DNA from: IOR16 sp034927775
Lineage (GTDB): Bacteria; Bacillota; Clostridia; Peptostreptococcales; Anaerovoracaceae
Assembly (NCBI GenBank): GCA_034927775.1
Contig: JAYFPL010000137.1
Span: 1-31,690, forward strand
DNA: 31,690 nt
Direction of reading: 5' to 3'
Made by a program: the position numbers and the translations under genes. The number at the start of each line of letters is the position of its first letter. The first letter of the stretch is position 1. Below the pieces are notes generated by a model, which saw only the letters and a program-made list of their open reading frames with translations, was not told the DNA's origin and searched no databases. Positions 1 through 8,498 of this stretch are shown in pieces.

Positions 1-157
1 CAAAATCCTTTACAACTTTAAAATTGACATCGGCTTCTAGCAGTGCCAATTTTACTTCTCTCATTGCTTCGTTAATGTCTGTTTCCGTCAAAACGCCCTT
101 ACCCTTGAGCTTTTTAAATACGCCTTGTAATTTTTCCGAAAGACCTTCAAATGCCAT
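1..157 (-). CDS. ffh: Signal recognition particle protein Ffh, N-terminal part (cut by window edge)
   Basis: The visible 52 residues begin MAFEGLSEKLQGVFKKLKG and continue into a segment reading LTETDINEAMREVKLALLEADVN, the typical N-domain four-helix bundle of the SRP GTPase Ffh. The GTPase and methionine-rich M domains lie outside the window. Ffh binds signal sequences and the SRP RNA and delivers ribosomes to FtsY at the membrane. The ATG at 157 is preceded by a CAGGAG ribosome binding site. It lies 52 bases after ylxM on the same strand, the usual ylxM-ffh order in Firmicutes, so both are probably transcribed from the promoter at 597-625. Confidence 0.95.
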   Translation of the reverse strand, partial: MAFEGLSEKLQGVFKKLKGKGVLTETDINEAMREVKLALLEADVNFKVVKDF

Positions 158-209
158 TGTATCACTCCTGTATCCTGTGTCTTTGCCCCTGTCCCTTGCC
201 TGCTTATTA

Positions 210-566
210 TTAATCGTTTAACTTATCGATTGTGCTGCGAATCTGTGTTAGACTACATACCAGCTTGGTATTTGTACTATTTTCAAAAATCAATGCCTCG
301 AGTCCTTGATCAATTTGCTGTAAGGCACTTTGTGTATCAAGAAATTTTTGAACCAATCCTAATTTTTTTTCAAACTCATAAAGAGCCTTTTCGGCTTTTT
401 TTACAACATCATAAACACCTTGTCGGCTTATATTGTATTCTGCCCCAATCTCTGATAAAGAATAATTGTCTTCATGATAAAGCTCAAAATAGGTTCTTTG
501 TTTTTCAGAAAGCAATTGTCCGTAAAAATCATATAACATACTGACCTCTATGATCTTCTCAAACAT
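210..566 (-). CDS. ylxM: YlxM/UPF0122 helix-turn-helix protein
   Basis: A 118-residue protein beginning MFEKIIEVSMLYDFYGQLL. Its central part (YSLSEIGAEYNISRQGVYD) is a sigma-70 region-4-like helix-turn-helix, followed by a charged helix (EKALYEFEKKLGL), which matches the YlxM/UPF0122 family. The frame is open further upstream to 641, but the ATG at 566 has an AAGGAGG site 7 bases before it, and the upstream extension would cover the promoter, so I use 566. The family is encoded next to ffh and is thought to modulate the SRP pathway. It is the first gene of the ylxM-ffh unit. Confidence 0.92.
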   Translation of the reverse strand: MFEKIIEVSMLYDFYGQLLSEKQRTYFELYHEDNYSLSEIGAEYNISRQGVYDVVKKAEKALYEFEKKLGLVQKFLDTQSALQQIDQGLEALIFENSTNTKLVCSLTQIRSTIDKLND

Positions 567-596
567 ATTCCACCCTCCTTCGATACAACATGTTAA

Positions 597-625
597 AGAA
601 TAGCATAAAAAAAAAAGGATGTCAA
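597..625 (-). promoter_or_regulatory. Sigma-A-type promoter of ylxM-ffh
   Basis: Reading the minus strand, TTGACA (620-625) and TATTCT (597-602) are separated by exactly 17 bases that include a run of T. It sits about 30 bases upstream of the ylxM start, the only gene it could serve. Confidence 0.75.
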
Positions 626-721
626 GTAATAAACTTAACACCCTTTTCGTATTTCATTCATTTATTTTTTCATTTTTAAATCATATTAATGGATTGATAT
701 ATTTTCTATATTATTATTACT

Positions 722-2197
722 TTATATTATATCCTTTATGATTTTAAAATGATTCAATTTGCTGTCGGCAGGTCCATGAAAATGACCTTTACTGATGCGA
801 TACTCTTCTATAAAATTCCATACCTCTTGGCTCATTCGTTCACCCGGATAGACGACCGGAATCCCCGGCGGATAAGGTGCAATCAGCTCTCCTGCGATTC
901 TTCCGACTGCATCCTTCCATTCGATGTCTTCCTTTTCCGAGAAATAAGCCTTTCTGGGAGAAAGCACCGATTCCGGTCTTTCTGGAAATTTACCATGCTG
1001 CATAATAGGCATTCCGTCTTTATATCGTTTGGAAATGGCAATCAAAGCGTTTAAAAGCTGATCCATATCTTCTTTTGTATTTGCAAAGGTAGTAATAGCT
1101 AATATGTTTTTATCATCTGCAAGTTCGACATCACAATTGTATTCTTCAAAAAGCAAATCTTTTAATTGATATCCACTTAATCCTAACTTAGAGGCACTGA
1201 TGGTCAAACGAGTTACATCCAAATCGAAAATTCCAGCGGTTCCAACAATCTCCCGACCAACGCACGTAATTCCAACAAGAGACTTTAAGGCTTTTCTTAC
1301 ATATTCTGAAAGCTCAATCGCTTTTGAAATTAAAATTTCACCCTGATTTGCTAAATCGTGTCTTGCTGCATCTAAAGAAGTCATTAGTAAATACGAAGGA
1401 CTTGTGCTTTGTACCAAATGTAGATTTGCATCCACACGTTTTTGATCAACCAGATTGGATTTTACATGAAGCATTGAGCTTTGGGTCAAAGAACCTGTAA
1501 CCTTATGAATGCTCTGCGCACACATATCCGCACCTTGCTCCAAGGCTCCCTTTGGAAGCAAATCGGAAAAATAACAATGTGCCCCATGTGCTTCATCTAC
1601 CAAAAGAACAGCATTATGCTTATGACAAATATTTGCAATGGCTTTCAAATCACTGCATACACCATGATAGGTTGGACTAACGACAAACACTCCCTTGCAA
1701 TCCGGATGGTTCCCAAACATCGTCTCCACGCTTTCGGGTGTAATTCCTCCTGAAAGTCCGGTTTCATGAGAAATCTCAGGCATCAGATAAATTGGCTCTG
1801 CACCACTTAGGATCAATCCCATAAGAACTGATTTGTGTGCATTTCTTGGTATTGCAATTTTCTCTCCTTCAAATGCAGTTGATAGAATCATTGCCTGATT
1901 TCCGCAAGTGGTTCCATTGACTAAAAAATGTGTATCATCGGCTCCAAATACTTCTCTCGCTAATTCCTCAGCTTCCCAAATGGCACCTTCGGCGTTGTGT
2001 AAATCATCCATATAAGGTGTCTCCGTCAAGTCAAAGGAAAAGACAGCATCCCCTACAATTTCTCTAAAACGAAGATTGATTCCTTTTTCATATCGATGAC
2101 CCGGAATGCAGAAATAAGCGGGCTTTTTCTCATTGTACTTAACAATTGCATCTAATAAAGGAATGTCCTTTTGATTCAACGTTTTTCTTTCTGTCAT
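722..2197 (-). CDS. Orn/Lys/Arg-type PLP decarboxylase (arginine decarboxylase-like)
   Basis: A 491-residue fold-type I PLP enzyme of the short Firmicutes ornithine/lysine/arginine decarboxylase group. Visible landmarks are FLVNGTTCGNQAM (about 91-103, phosphate and ring contacts), VDEAHGAH (200-207, the Asp binding the PLP nitrogen at 201) and SIHKVTGSLTQSS (229-241) with K232 the expected Schiff-base lysine. The C-terminal third carries LIAPYPPGIPVVYPGE, typical of the family's C-terminal domain. The likely reaction is decarboxylation of arginine or a related basic amino acid, feeding polyamine synthesis. Substrate cannot be fixed from sequence, so speA or cad are equally possible symbols. 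It begins 10 bases after sppA ends, so the two are probably one transcript. Confidence 0.88.
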   Translation of the reverse strand: MTERKTLNQKDIPLLDAIVKYNEKKPAYFCIPGHRYEKGINLRFREIVGDAVFSFDLTETPYMDDLHNAEGAIWEAEELAREVFGADDTHFLVNGTTCGNQAMILSTAFEGEKIAIPRNAHKSVLMGLILSGAEPIYLMPEISHETGLSGGITPESVETMFGNHPDCKGVFVVSPTYHGVCSDLKAIANICHKHNAVLLVDEAHGAHCYFSDLLPKGALEQGADMCAQSIHKVTGSLTQSSMLHVKSNLVDQKRVDANLHLVQSTSPSYLLMTSLDAARHDLANQGEILISKAIELSEYVRKALKSLVGITCVGREIVGTAGIFDLDVTRLTISASKLGLSGYQLKDLLFEEYNCDVELADDKNILAITTFANTKEDMDQLLNALIAISKRYKDGMPIMQHGKFPERPESVLSPRKAYFSEKEDIEWKDAVGRIAGELIAPYPPGIPVVYPGERMSQEVWNFIEEYRISKGHFHGPADSKLNHFKIIKDII

Positions 2198-2207
2198 GCA
2201 CGAACTC

Positions 2208-3260
2208 CTATTTTAAGTAATCACATAAATAGCTAACCGGAGAATCCTTACGATCTTTCACTAATCCTAAGATTTCCGTTACATCACTCTGGCTTTTAAG
2301 CTTAACGATTGAGGAAAGCATATTGGATACGCCTGAATCTGCCATCAAGCTTCCAAACAGCGAATTGTCTTCATAAATAACATCTACCTGTTCGCAGTTA
2401 TATAAATCATACGTTTCACACATATCATCCAATGCCTCTTCATACGTACCGATTTTATCTACTAACTTTAGCTTCAATGCTTGTTTTGCAGTATAAATTC
2501 TGCCGTCCGCAAGCTTCTTTGTATCTGCCATTGGTATATCACGTTCTGTGGATACGATACTCGTAAACTGTTCGTAAGCTTCATCGACTAAGGATTGGAA
2601 AATAGCACGCTGTTCCTCTGTCATAGGTTCTACCGGACTTCCCATTGCCTTATTGGCACCCGAAGTGATGGTATTTGTCTTTATGCCATACTTTTTTAAG
2701 ACGTCAGAAACATCAAAAAGTGTTCCCATCGTTACACCGATAGAACCGGTCCAAGTGTTTCGATTTGCAAATATCTTATCTGCAGGTGCCGAAATATAAT
2801 AACCACCTGAGGCTGCCATGTTACCCATAGCGGCATAAACCGGATTTCCTGTTTCTTTTTGATAATCCTTAATCTTCAAATACAATTCATCACTTTCATA
2901 AACACCACCGCCCGGAGAGTTTACAAATACAATCAATCCCTTGTTGTTTTCATCTGTCATCAGATAATCCAACTGCTCCAACGTCCAATTATGCTGATAA
3001 CCCATAGCGACGCCAAAAGAATCCACATTCGAAGAAGCAATGGTTCCCTCAACATAAATCGTAGCAATATATGGTTCATCCACAGCGTAAGAATAGCTTG
3101 AATCATCACCTAAAAAAAATGCACCCACTACAATCAAAATAAAAAGCGCTAAAATGCCAAGAAAAATCCATAAGCCAATTCTTTTTTTCTTCTTAGGTTT
3201 TTCTTGCAGCACCATAGTACGCTGCATATTCATCTCTTCATTTCCCATATTCGTTTCCAT
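2208..3260 (-). CDS. sppA: Signal peptide peptidase SppA (S49 family)
   Basis: A 350-residue membrane-anchored serine protease that degrades leftover signal peptides. A lysine-rich cytosolic start is followed by one transmembrane segment (about 28-50) and an extracytoplasmic S49 domain. NSPGGGVYESDEL (about 114-126) is the ClpP-like oxyanion segment, NMAASGGYYISAPAD (147-161) carries the nucleophile S151, and SGANKAMGSP (200-209) carries the general base K204, giving the Ser/Lys dyad of the short SppA form. The start at 3260 has AAGGAGA 7 bases upstream. The promoter at 3292-3320 probably drives sppA and the decarboxylase behind it. Confidence 0.93.
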   Translation of the reverse strand: METNMGNEEMNMQRTMVLQEKPKKKKRIGLWIFLGILALFILIVVGAFFLGDDSSYSYAVDEPYIATIYVEGTIASSNVDSFGVAMGYQHNWTLEQLDYLMTDENNKGLIVFVNSPGGGVYESDELYLKIKDYQKETGNPVYAAMGNMAASGGYYISAPADKIFANRNTWTGSIGVTMGTLFDVSDVLKKYGIKTNTITSGANKAMGSPVEPMTEEQRAIFQSLVDEAYEQFTSIVSTERDIPMADTKKLADGRIYTAKQALKLKLVDKIGTYEEALDDMCETYDLYNCEQVDVIYEDNSLFGSLMADSGVSNMLSSIVKLKSQSDVTEILGLVKDRKDSPVSYLCDYLK

Positions 3261-3291
3261 AGTATTCTCCTTTTTTTGATGTTATGTTCTT

Positions 3292-3320
3292 ATTTTCTAC
3301 TTTTTTTATATTTTTGTCAA
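3292..3320 (-). promoter_or_regulatory. Probable promoter of sppA-decarboxylase unit
   Basis: On the minus strand a perfect TTGACA (3315-3320) is followed after 17 bases by GAAAAT (3292-3297, 4 of 6 to consensus). It lies 30 bases upstream of the sppA start in an AT-rich 228-base gap with no gene. Confidence 0.5.
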
Positions 3321-3442
3321 ATTAATAAAAAGTGAACAAATGCATTATATATCATATGAAAACGTTTCCTACAAAATAAAATAATTATTATTAATATCTA
3401 TAATAATATCGATATACTTGGATATTAATCTAAAGAGATGCA

Positions 3443-3474
3443 ACAAAAATAAAACGACAATATTTTGCCGTTTT
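3443..3474 (-). terminator. Rho-independent terminator after nitroreductase
   Basis: Arms 3451-3460 and 3465-3474 form a 10-pair stem with one G-U wobble and a 4-base loop. On the minus strand a T-rich tract follows (3443-3450). It lies 15 bases after the nitroreductase stop codon. Confidence 0.7.
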
Positions 3475-3488
3475 ACATATTTTTTATT

Positions 3489-4325
3489 TTATTTATCTTC
3501 GTTGATTATATAACTAATAATATATTCTAAATTATCACTTCCTGTGAAGTTTAGATTTTTTTCCTCCCATTTTCCTTGATGACCGAGTTCTTTAATTGTT
3601 AAATCAAAATGACACATTGCAATTCCGATATCCAATCTTTGAATGTCATAATCCAAAAAGCTCGCATAACCTTTATTTCGGCATAGGAAAAAATGAAAAA
3701 CGTTGTCGTCCTTTACAATTCTCCATGGCTGTTTATTGGAACCGGAAGGTGCAATACGAACCATTATAAAGGCTTCCTTATAACGTCCTGCATCCTCGGG
3801 GTTTAAAGGATGTTCCAAATCCCTATTTAAGAATAGCTCACGAAAATCTTTTCTGTTTTTTGATCCTGCACTGACAACCAACAAGGTATCAATTAAGCTT
3901 CTATTTTCCTTTGCATATCCAACCGGAGTTATAATTGGAATAAATTCATTTTCTGATAAAGATAGGGCTTTGTCAAAATCACTGCGCTTAAAGGTACCTC
4001 CAAGCCAACACGTTCCCAAACCAAGCGAAGTTGCATAAAGAATGATTTTTTCAAATGCATAACCTAAATTTTCTTCATAGCGATTTTCTCTCTCAACAAT
4101 CGCGCATATATAAGTCTTAGCCCCTTTAATCACTCCGTAAGTACCTAGCTTTACATTAGAATCCATATCACACTTATCTACAAGTTCAAATCTTATTTTC
4201 TTTCCAAACGGACCAGATACCTCTTTTATATAGCTTCTGAGCTTTTCTTTTATTTCTTCTGAAATAAGAATTTCTTTATATGTCCGCATGGACTTTCTAA
4301 TTTTCATGGTTTCTGTTGGGTTCAT
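3489..4325 (-). CDS. Nitroreductase family protein (TM1586-type)
   Basis: A 278-residue protein. The N-terminus KIRKSMRTYKEILIS is the RRSxRxY-like FMN contact of nitroreductases, and YATSLGLGTCWLGG (about 117-130) is the conserved Gly-rich FMN-binding strand/helix. The second half repeats the fold, with APSGSNKQPWRIV (an S-x-x-N-x-Q-P-W signature), which is characteristic of the double-lobed TM1586 nitroreductase family. It is probably a cytosolic flavin-dependent NAD(P)H oxidoreductase of unknown substrate. The frame stays open to 4385, but the ATG at 4325 has AAAAGGAGG just upstream and avoids overlapping the transporter gene, so I use it. It follows the DMT transporter by 13 bases, which suggests co-expression. 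Confidence 0.88.
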   Translation of the reverse strand: MNPTETMKIRKSMRTYKEILISEEIKEKLRSYIKEVSGPFGKKIRFELVDKCDMDSNVKLGTYGVIKGAKTYICAIVERENRYEENLGYAFEKIILYATSLGLGTCWLGGTFKRSDFDKALSLSENEFIPIITPVGYAKENRSLIDTLLVVSAGSKNRKDFRELFLNRDLEHPLNPEDAGRYKEAFIMVRIAPSGSNKQPWRIVKDDNVFHFFLCRNKGYASFLDYDIQRLDIGIAMCHFDLTIKELGHQGKWEEKNLNFTGSDNLEYIISYIINEDK

Positions 4326-4338
4326 AATCTGCCTCCTT

Positions 4339-5214
4339 TTACTCTTTCTCTTGCCCTTTTGCATTAAATATAATAAGGCTGACAATAATCATGGTTCCTC
4401 CGATCAAAACCCCATAGTTTGGAATCTCTTTTAAAAAAATAAATCCCATGACAGTTGAAAGTAACGGTACTGCAAAGATATAGTTCGTAACATCACTTGT
4501 TTTATCAGCCATTGCCATTGCCTTATTCCAAAATAAATATGCCATTGCACTCGCCAGGATTGCAAGATACACCACTACCAAAATTTGCTTTGCTCCTGCC
4601 GTCATTAGTTGCTGCACTCCCTGTGGTGAAAAGACTGCAAGAAGAACAGCCCCGCAGGTCATGCTGTATGTAACAATCTGCAGTGAAGAATATCCCTTTA
4701 AAACAAATCTTCGAATTAAAAGATTATATGAGCAAAAAATAATTGCAGCGAAAAGTATCCAAATCAGTCCTACATTAATAGAAAAGATCCCATCCCAAAG
4801 CATAAGAATGACAACACCGATAAATGCCATAGAAATTGTGACCCAACCAATCTTGGAAATTTTCTCTCTGTACAATTTCGATGCAGCAACTGCTGTTAAA
4901 ATTGGGGTAGTTGCAATAAGGATACTCGATGTTGCAGAAGTTAATGTCTGCATCCCTATATTAAAAGCAATCATATACAATGTAAAACCCAGTCCCCCTG
5001 ATAAAAAGAACCAAGGAATGTCCTTTTTGGGTGGAAACTTTATATGGTGAACTCTGCAAAGAATGCATAAAAAAATTGCTGCTATTGTGCATCGAATAAA
5101 ACCTAACGCATTAGGCGTATAATGTTCCATGGCAATCTTTGTTAATGGAAATGCGGAAGCCCAAAGGAATATAGTAATCAACGCAAATATATTTTGTTTC
5201 CCTTTTTTCGTCAT
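4339..5214 (-). CDS. DMT/EamA-family transporter
   Basis: A 291-residue, very hydrophobic protein with about ten transmembrane segments in two EamA repeats. The first starts IFALITIFLWASAFPLTKIAM and the second begins near GLIWILFAAIIFCSYNLLIRR. The conserved repeat ending ATTPILTAVAASKLYREKIS is followed later by its equivalent PLLSTVMGFIFLKEIPN. Members export metabolites, amino acids or drugs at the cytoplasmic membrane; the substrate is unknown. The only ATG is at 5214. The purine-rich AGAAAGGA lies about 15 bases upstream, a longer spacing than usual. The nitroreductase follows in the same transcript. Confidence 0.9.
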   Translation of the reverse strand: MTKKGKQNIFALITIFLWASAFPLTKIAMEHYTPNALGFIRCTIAAIFLCILCRVHHIKFPPKKDIPWFFLSGGLGFTLYMIAFNIGMQTLTSATSSILIATTPILTAVAASKLYREKISKIGWVTISMAFIGVVILMLWDGIFSINVGLIWILFAAIIFCSYNLLIRRFVLKGYSSLQIVTYSMTCGAVLLAVFSPQGVQQLMTAGAKQILVVVYLAILASAMAYLFWNKAMAMADKTSDVTNYIFAVPLLSTVMGFIFLKEIPNYGVLIGGTMIIVSLIIFNAKGQEKE

Positions 5215-5358
5215 AAATCTTATTTTGTTCCTTTCTATATCTTATACTTCTTTAACGTTCATCATGCTATATTCATTTATCTGCTTTCCCTTCTATTTTT
5301 TCAATAAAAGTTTAAATATAATTTTATCTATACATCTTATTAAAACATTATCTTATTT

Positions 5359-6726
5359 TTACTGATAAATCCATGATATATTTATAAACCCCTTATCAAT
5401 ATCAAAGAAAGGCAAACTAGCACATTCACTATAAATTTCTCCAGTATACTTATTAAAGAAAATATTAAACCCTGGAAAAGCAGCGAGCCTATAAATATAG
5501 TAACGTCCGCATGTCTGGTTTGTATAAACAATGTCGTTCGCATCATAATCCTTTTGATAAGAGGTGAATACAGGAATATTTTTATTCATTTCAAGTAAAA
5601 GTTTGTACTCTTCTACAGAAGCTTCTTTTACTTTTGCAAGCCCCTCATCAATTGAATAAACGCTAATATTTTTATCCGGCTTTTCGATTGTAATAACACA
5701 AATATTTCTTTCAGCTTTTCCTGTGCCATCACTAGCCTCCAAAGCACTATCTGCATTAAGATTAGAAACATATCCCACATCAGCTGACAAAGCTTCAGCA
5801 ATAAAACGTACTGGTACATACGTCTTTCCATCCGATATAAAAGGCGGTGCATCAAGCGTTTTAACCACATCATTTATATCTGCTTTAGTGCTGTTTATGG
5901 TGAGGTGAATTTTAATATCTACCCCGGTTATCGCAATCGTTTTATTCTTTTCATTCCAGTCAACTTGAGCATCAAGTAATTCGGAAACGGTACGTAGTGG
6001 CACTAATGTACGTCCATTTACAACTTTAATATCTGGATACGGCACAAATCCCCCATTTACCATAAGAAATTGAATTTGATCACTTTCTGAAATCAATTCA
6101 GCTTCGTTATTATGATACACAACATGATAATTGCCATCTTTTGAAAAGCTAGGTTCATAGATTGCTACTACCATATCGTTTTTAGACCAAATATTTTTCC
6201 CCAATTCAAAATAATTACCGTTAAGACAAAGAAGCAATCTTTCATTATTTATAGCAACCAACACTGGTTGAATACTGATACTATTTTCATCTTCGGGTAC
6301 GGGCTGTATCAATTGTACCTGATCAGTATCTTTTATCTTTGTTTTATTTTCTGAAATCCTATATTTCGTTGTAAACTCTTTTCCAGTAAGATTATCTATG
6401 AGATTATATTGACGAGTCCATATGTCTACAGCATACATTTCATATTCCTGAGCAAAATCCTCAGTGGAAAAGATATTAGGAAAAATTGAAACAACTTTTC
6501 CTAATAATATCTCGCCACCAGAATACGATGTCACATCTTTCGTTAACGGTTGATACCCTAAAAAAGTTTGAATTTTCCAATCTCCATATAAAAACTGTTC
6601 CATTTCACTGCTGATTTTCTTTGTGTCAACGTTAACATCCGATACCGCTGTATTAGCAAACGCCAATTCCGTCATTGATAATGCAACCACCATAAGCATA
6701 CATAAAATAATTATCCCTTTTTTCAT
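5359..6726 (-). CDS. Secreted protein with copper amine oxidase N-terminal (stalk) domain
   Basis: A 455-residue predicted secreted or surface protein. A signal peptide (MKKGIIILCMLMVVALS, cleavage likely after AFA near residue 24) is followed by an unrecognised region. A stalk domain of the PF07833 type then spans roughly 220-325, seen in NGRTLVPLRTVSELLDAQVDW and DGKTYVPVRFIAEALSADV with a short metal-free beta pair between. The C-terminal 70 residues (AFPGFNIFFNKYTGEIYSE) look like a small PepSY-like or unrelated beta domain. The stalk domain is common in clostridial wall proteins and does not imply oxidase activity. The ATG at 6726 has GGAG at a good distance; a TTG seven codons earlier has none. 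It seems to be a single-gene unit. Confidence 0.82.
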   Translation of the reverse strand: MKKGIIILCMLMVVALSMTELAFANTAVSDVNVDTKKISSEMEQFLYGDWKIQTFLGYQPLTKDVTSYSGGEILLGKVVSIFPNIFSTEDFAQEYEMYAVDIWTRQYNLIDNLTGKEFTTKYRISENKTKIKDTDQVQLIQPVPEDENSISIQPVLVAINNERLLLCLNGNYFELGKNIWSKNDMVVAIYEPSFSKDGNYHVVYHNNEAELISESDQIQFLMVNGGFVPYPDIKVVNGRTLVPLRTVSELLDAQVDWNEKNKTIAITGVDIKIHLTINSTKADINDVVKTLDAPPFISDGKTYVPVRFIAEALSADVGYVSNLNADSALEASDGTGKAERNICVITIEKPDKNISVYSIDEGLAKVKEASVEEYKLLLEMNKNIPVFTSYQKDYDANDIVYTNQTCGRYYIYRLAAFPGFNIFFNKYTGEIYSECASLPFFDIDKGFINISWIYQ

Positions 6727-6800
6727 TTTTTTCTTCTCCAAGCTCAATCTTTATATTATAAAATATATATCAAATATTTTCATCTATAGTTCTTTTGCGG

Positions 6801-7082
6801 TTATCTAATTTCACGATAAATGTCTAGGATTTCAGCTTCCGTATGATCCTCAATGAATGTAATGACACCATCAATCATGCTATCTGCAAATTTGGTCGTG
6901 TTAGTAACACAGGCAATTCCCAAAACAATAGTTTGGTGTATATCCTGTGCATCTATCTCCGATATGGATATATTAAATTTATTTTGCACTTTGGAAATGA
7001 TGCTCTTAACCACCATGCACTTTTCTTTCAAAGAGTGTACCCAAGGCGCATAAATTTTAATGGATGCAACGCCAATAATCAT
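6801..7082 (-). CDS. ylxP: DUF503 / YlxP family protein
   Basis: A 93-residue protein beginning MIIGVASIKIYAP with the hallmark HSLKEKCMVVKSIISKVQNKF and a central DAQDIHQTIVLGIA. This is the diagnostic DUF503 pattern (HSLKEKR...VKS...NKFNVSVAEVDxQD). The family forms a small ferredoxin-like fold. In many Firmicutes ylxP lies in the nusA-infB-rbfA region; here it stands among accessory genes. Its biochemical role is not established. The ATG at 7082 has AAGGAG 9 bases upstream. The symbol is a family-based assignment. Confidence 0.88.
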   Translation of the reverse strand: MIIGVASIKIYAPWVHSLKEKCMVVKSIISKVQNKFNISISEIDAQDIHQTIVLGIACVTNTTKFADSMIDGVITFIEDHTEAEILDIYREIR

Positions 7083-7200
7083 TCAGCAGTCTCCTTTATA
7101 GCATATTGAAATTAAGTTAATTTTAGGATGTACCATTTGTCAAATAATATAATTGGTCAATTTAAACAAAATGGGAAGTTGAATTTGCTACGGGATATGC

Positions 7201-7476
7201 TCATTTTGTCTGGTTGTATTTGAATTTGTGGTATGCGTTTACAGCAACTGAAATAATCAAATATATGATAACTCCGTTGAGCAATAATCCTAACGGATTG
7301 AGATGCATTGACATGAGAGGATTTGCGCCAATTTCCGTATCATAAACTGAGATAAATGTTATAGGACAACCAATCTTATATTGAAAGTTATCCACCACTT
7401 TAAAAGGTAAAAGATAGGATAAAATAATCTCTATCCAAAATGCTGAGTTTAATATTTTCCAGTTAATCTTTTTCAC
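7201..7476 (-). CDS. Small two-helix membrane protein, hypothetical
   Basis: A 91-residue protein with two likely transmembrane segments (about 9-27 and 63-80) and a polar middle (DNFQYKIGCPITF, YDTEIGANPLMSMHLNPLG). I do not recognise a family. The start is chosen from the ribosome binding site: GAAGGAGA lies 7 bases before a GTG at 7476. The frame remains open upstream to 7617, but that extension has no good initiation site. It follows the 7642-7899 frame by about 165 bases on the same strand. The position downstream of a spike-tip module leaves open a role as an accessory or immunity membrane protein, but nothing in the sequence proves this. Confidence 0.6.
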   Translation of the reverse strand: MKKINWKILNSAFWIEIILSYLLPFKVVDNFQYKIGCPITFISVYDTEIGANPLMSMHLNPLGLLLNGVIIYLIISVAVNAYHKFKYNQTK

Positions 7477-7641
7477 TACAATTCTCCTTCGCAAAATATA
7501 AATAATCCACGACTCATTCATGTACACTAATAAATATAATGGGAAGCTCAAAATCCTTGCCAACCTGTCAAGTATGCTCATTTTACTTCGCATTCTTACG
7601 ATAATGTGTTTCTGCACCTTTGGGCAAGAATGTTTACTAAG

Positions 7642-7899
7642 TTATAGAGCCTTACTCAAATAAATCATATCCACTAATTGAATACCGTTATCAAACATTG
7701 GATGGTCATAATTGTCTATGAAAAAGTCCTTAACCCTCTGGATATGTCTCAATTGCACACTAAACTTGTTATTTTTTAAAGCCACTTGTACAATTGGAGC
7801 TATTAAATTTTTTTCTATATATGTTCCAAAATAAGTACTTATGAAATCACCATCTTGTAGTTGACTTCGGTGAAGAACATGAGGGTACCTCCTATTCAT
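7642..7899 (-). CDS. Hypothetical protein, 85 codons, start uncertain and possibly broken
   Basis: The open frame has protein-like composition in its later part (GDFISTYFGTYIEKNLIAP, RHIQRVKDFFIDNYDHPMF) but I recognise no family. Its first ATG (7899) overlaps the end of the upstream gene by 8 bases and has no ribosome binding site. A strong AGGAGGT does occur at codons 3-5 of this frame, 6 bases before an ATG at 7880 in a different frame, and that frame stops after 13 codons. A frameshift near 7840-7880 would join the well-placed start to this body, so the gene may be damaged, or it may be translated by coupling from the upstream gene. Confidence 0.4.
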   Translation of the reverse strand: MNRRYPHVLHRSQLQDGDFISTYFGTYIEKNLIAPIVQVALKNNKFSVQLRHIQRVKDFFIDNYDHPMFDNGIQLVDMIYLSKAL

Positions 7900-8290
7900 T
7901 AGCGTTTTTTATAGCAACTTTTCCAAATTCCCACTTTTTAATGTCTTTATCTAATGATGAGTTAATCAAAACCATTTTTTCTTCCGCATGCAGCTCTATG
8001 CACAAGTTGAAGACTTCTTCTTCTGTTAAAGTAATATCGTTTTCTGCAAGATATTTTTTGTAGTCGGATGCCGTCCGGCTTTGAGTGCTTCTTCTTAATT
8101 TTATGGAACCTATCAATAGTTGCCTCTTAATGGCTTCATTCTTTTCATTTTGTTTATATTGCTCTAGTTGTTCATGCAAGAGTAAAACCTGCTTTTCCGT
8201 TGCTTTAGCCGATTTATTATTGGAAGCCCAAATTGCAATAGTTGCAATAACATATATGGCAGTAATAGCAATCATTATCCAATCTGTCAT
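7892..8290 (-). CDS. Hypothetical protein with one membrane helix and a coiled coil
   Basis: A 132-residue protein: an N-terminal transmembrane segment (about 3-23, DWIMIAITAIYVIATIAIW), then a charged helical stretch (KATEKQVLLLHEQLEQYKQNEKNEA) likely to form a short coiled coil, then a soluble region that includes ENDITLTEEEVFNLCIELH. I recognise no family. The layout resembles small membrane-anchored phage or immunity proteins, but that is only resemblance. GGAGGTGGAG directly precedes the ATG at 8290. A 27-codon frame ends exactly where this gene starts, which suggests translational coupling. Confidence 0.65.
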   Translation of the reverse strand: MTDWIMIAITAIYVIATIAIWASNNKSAKATEKQVLLLHEQLEQYKQNEKNEAIKRQLLIGSIKLRRSTQSRTASDYKKYLAENDITLTEEEVFNLCIELHAEEKMVLINSSLDKDIKKWEFGKVAIKNANE

Positions 8291-8374
8291 TTACTCCACC
8301 TCCAAATAATTCACTTGCAATCTATCCTTTTTTTTAAATTCTTTAAGTTCTATGTATAAATTTTCATTTTCCAC
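8291..8374 (-). CDS. Possible 27-aa small protein coupled to the next gene
   Basis: A GTG at 8374 is preceded by GAGGAAAGGTG and opens a 27-codon frame (MENENLYIELKEFKKKDRL...) whose TAA at 8291-8293 abuts the ATG of the 132-residue membrane protein. The peptide is highly charged and unrecognised. It could be a real small protein or a translated leader that couples expression of the next gene. Confidence 0.4.
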   Translation of the reverse strand: MENENLYIELKEFKKKDRLQVNYLEVE

Positions 8375-8498
8375 TATTATCACCTTTCCTCAATTAACTT
8401 TGTATAATTGCTATAATTAGAATTTAAAATCTTCATAAAATTATCGGCAAGTGAAAGAGCGCTACCTTATTAACAACCTGTTTGCCCCAGTTACTGCT

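Noticed and set aside
7477..7617. N-terminal extension of the 91-aa membrane protein to 138 codons
   Set aside because: The internal GTG at 7476 has a consensus ribosome binding site and starts a typical small membrane protein; the extension has none.
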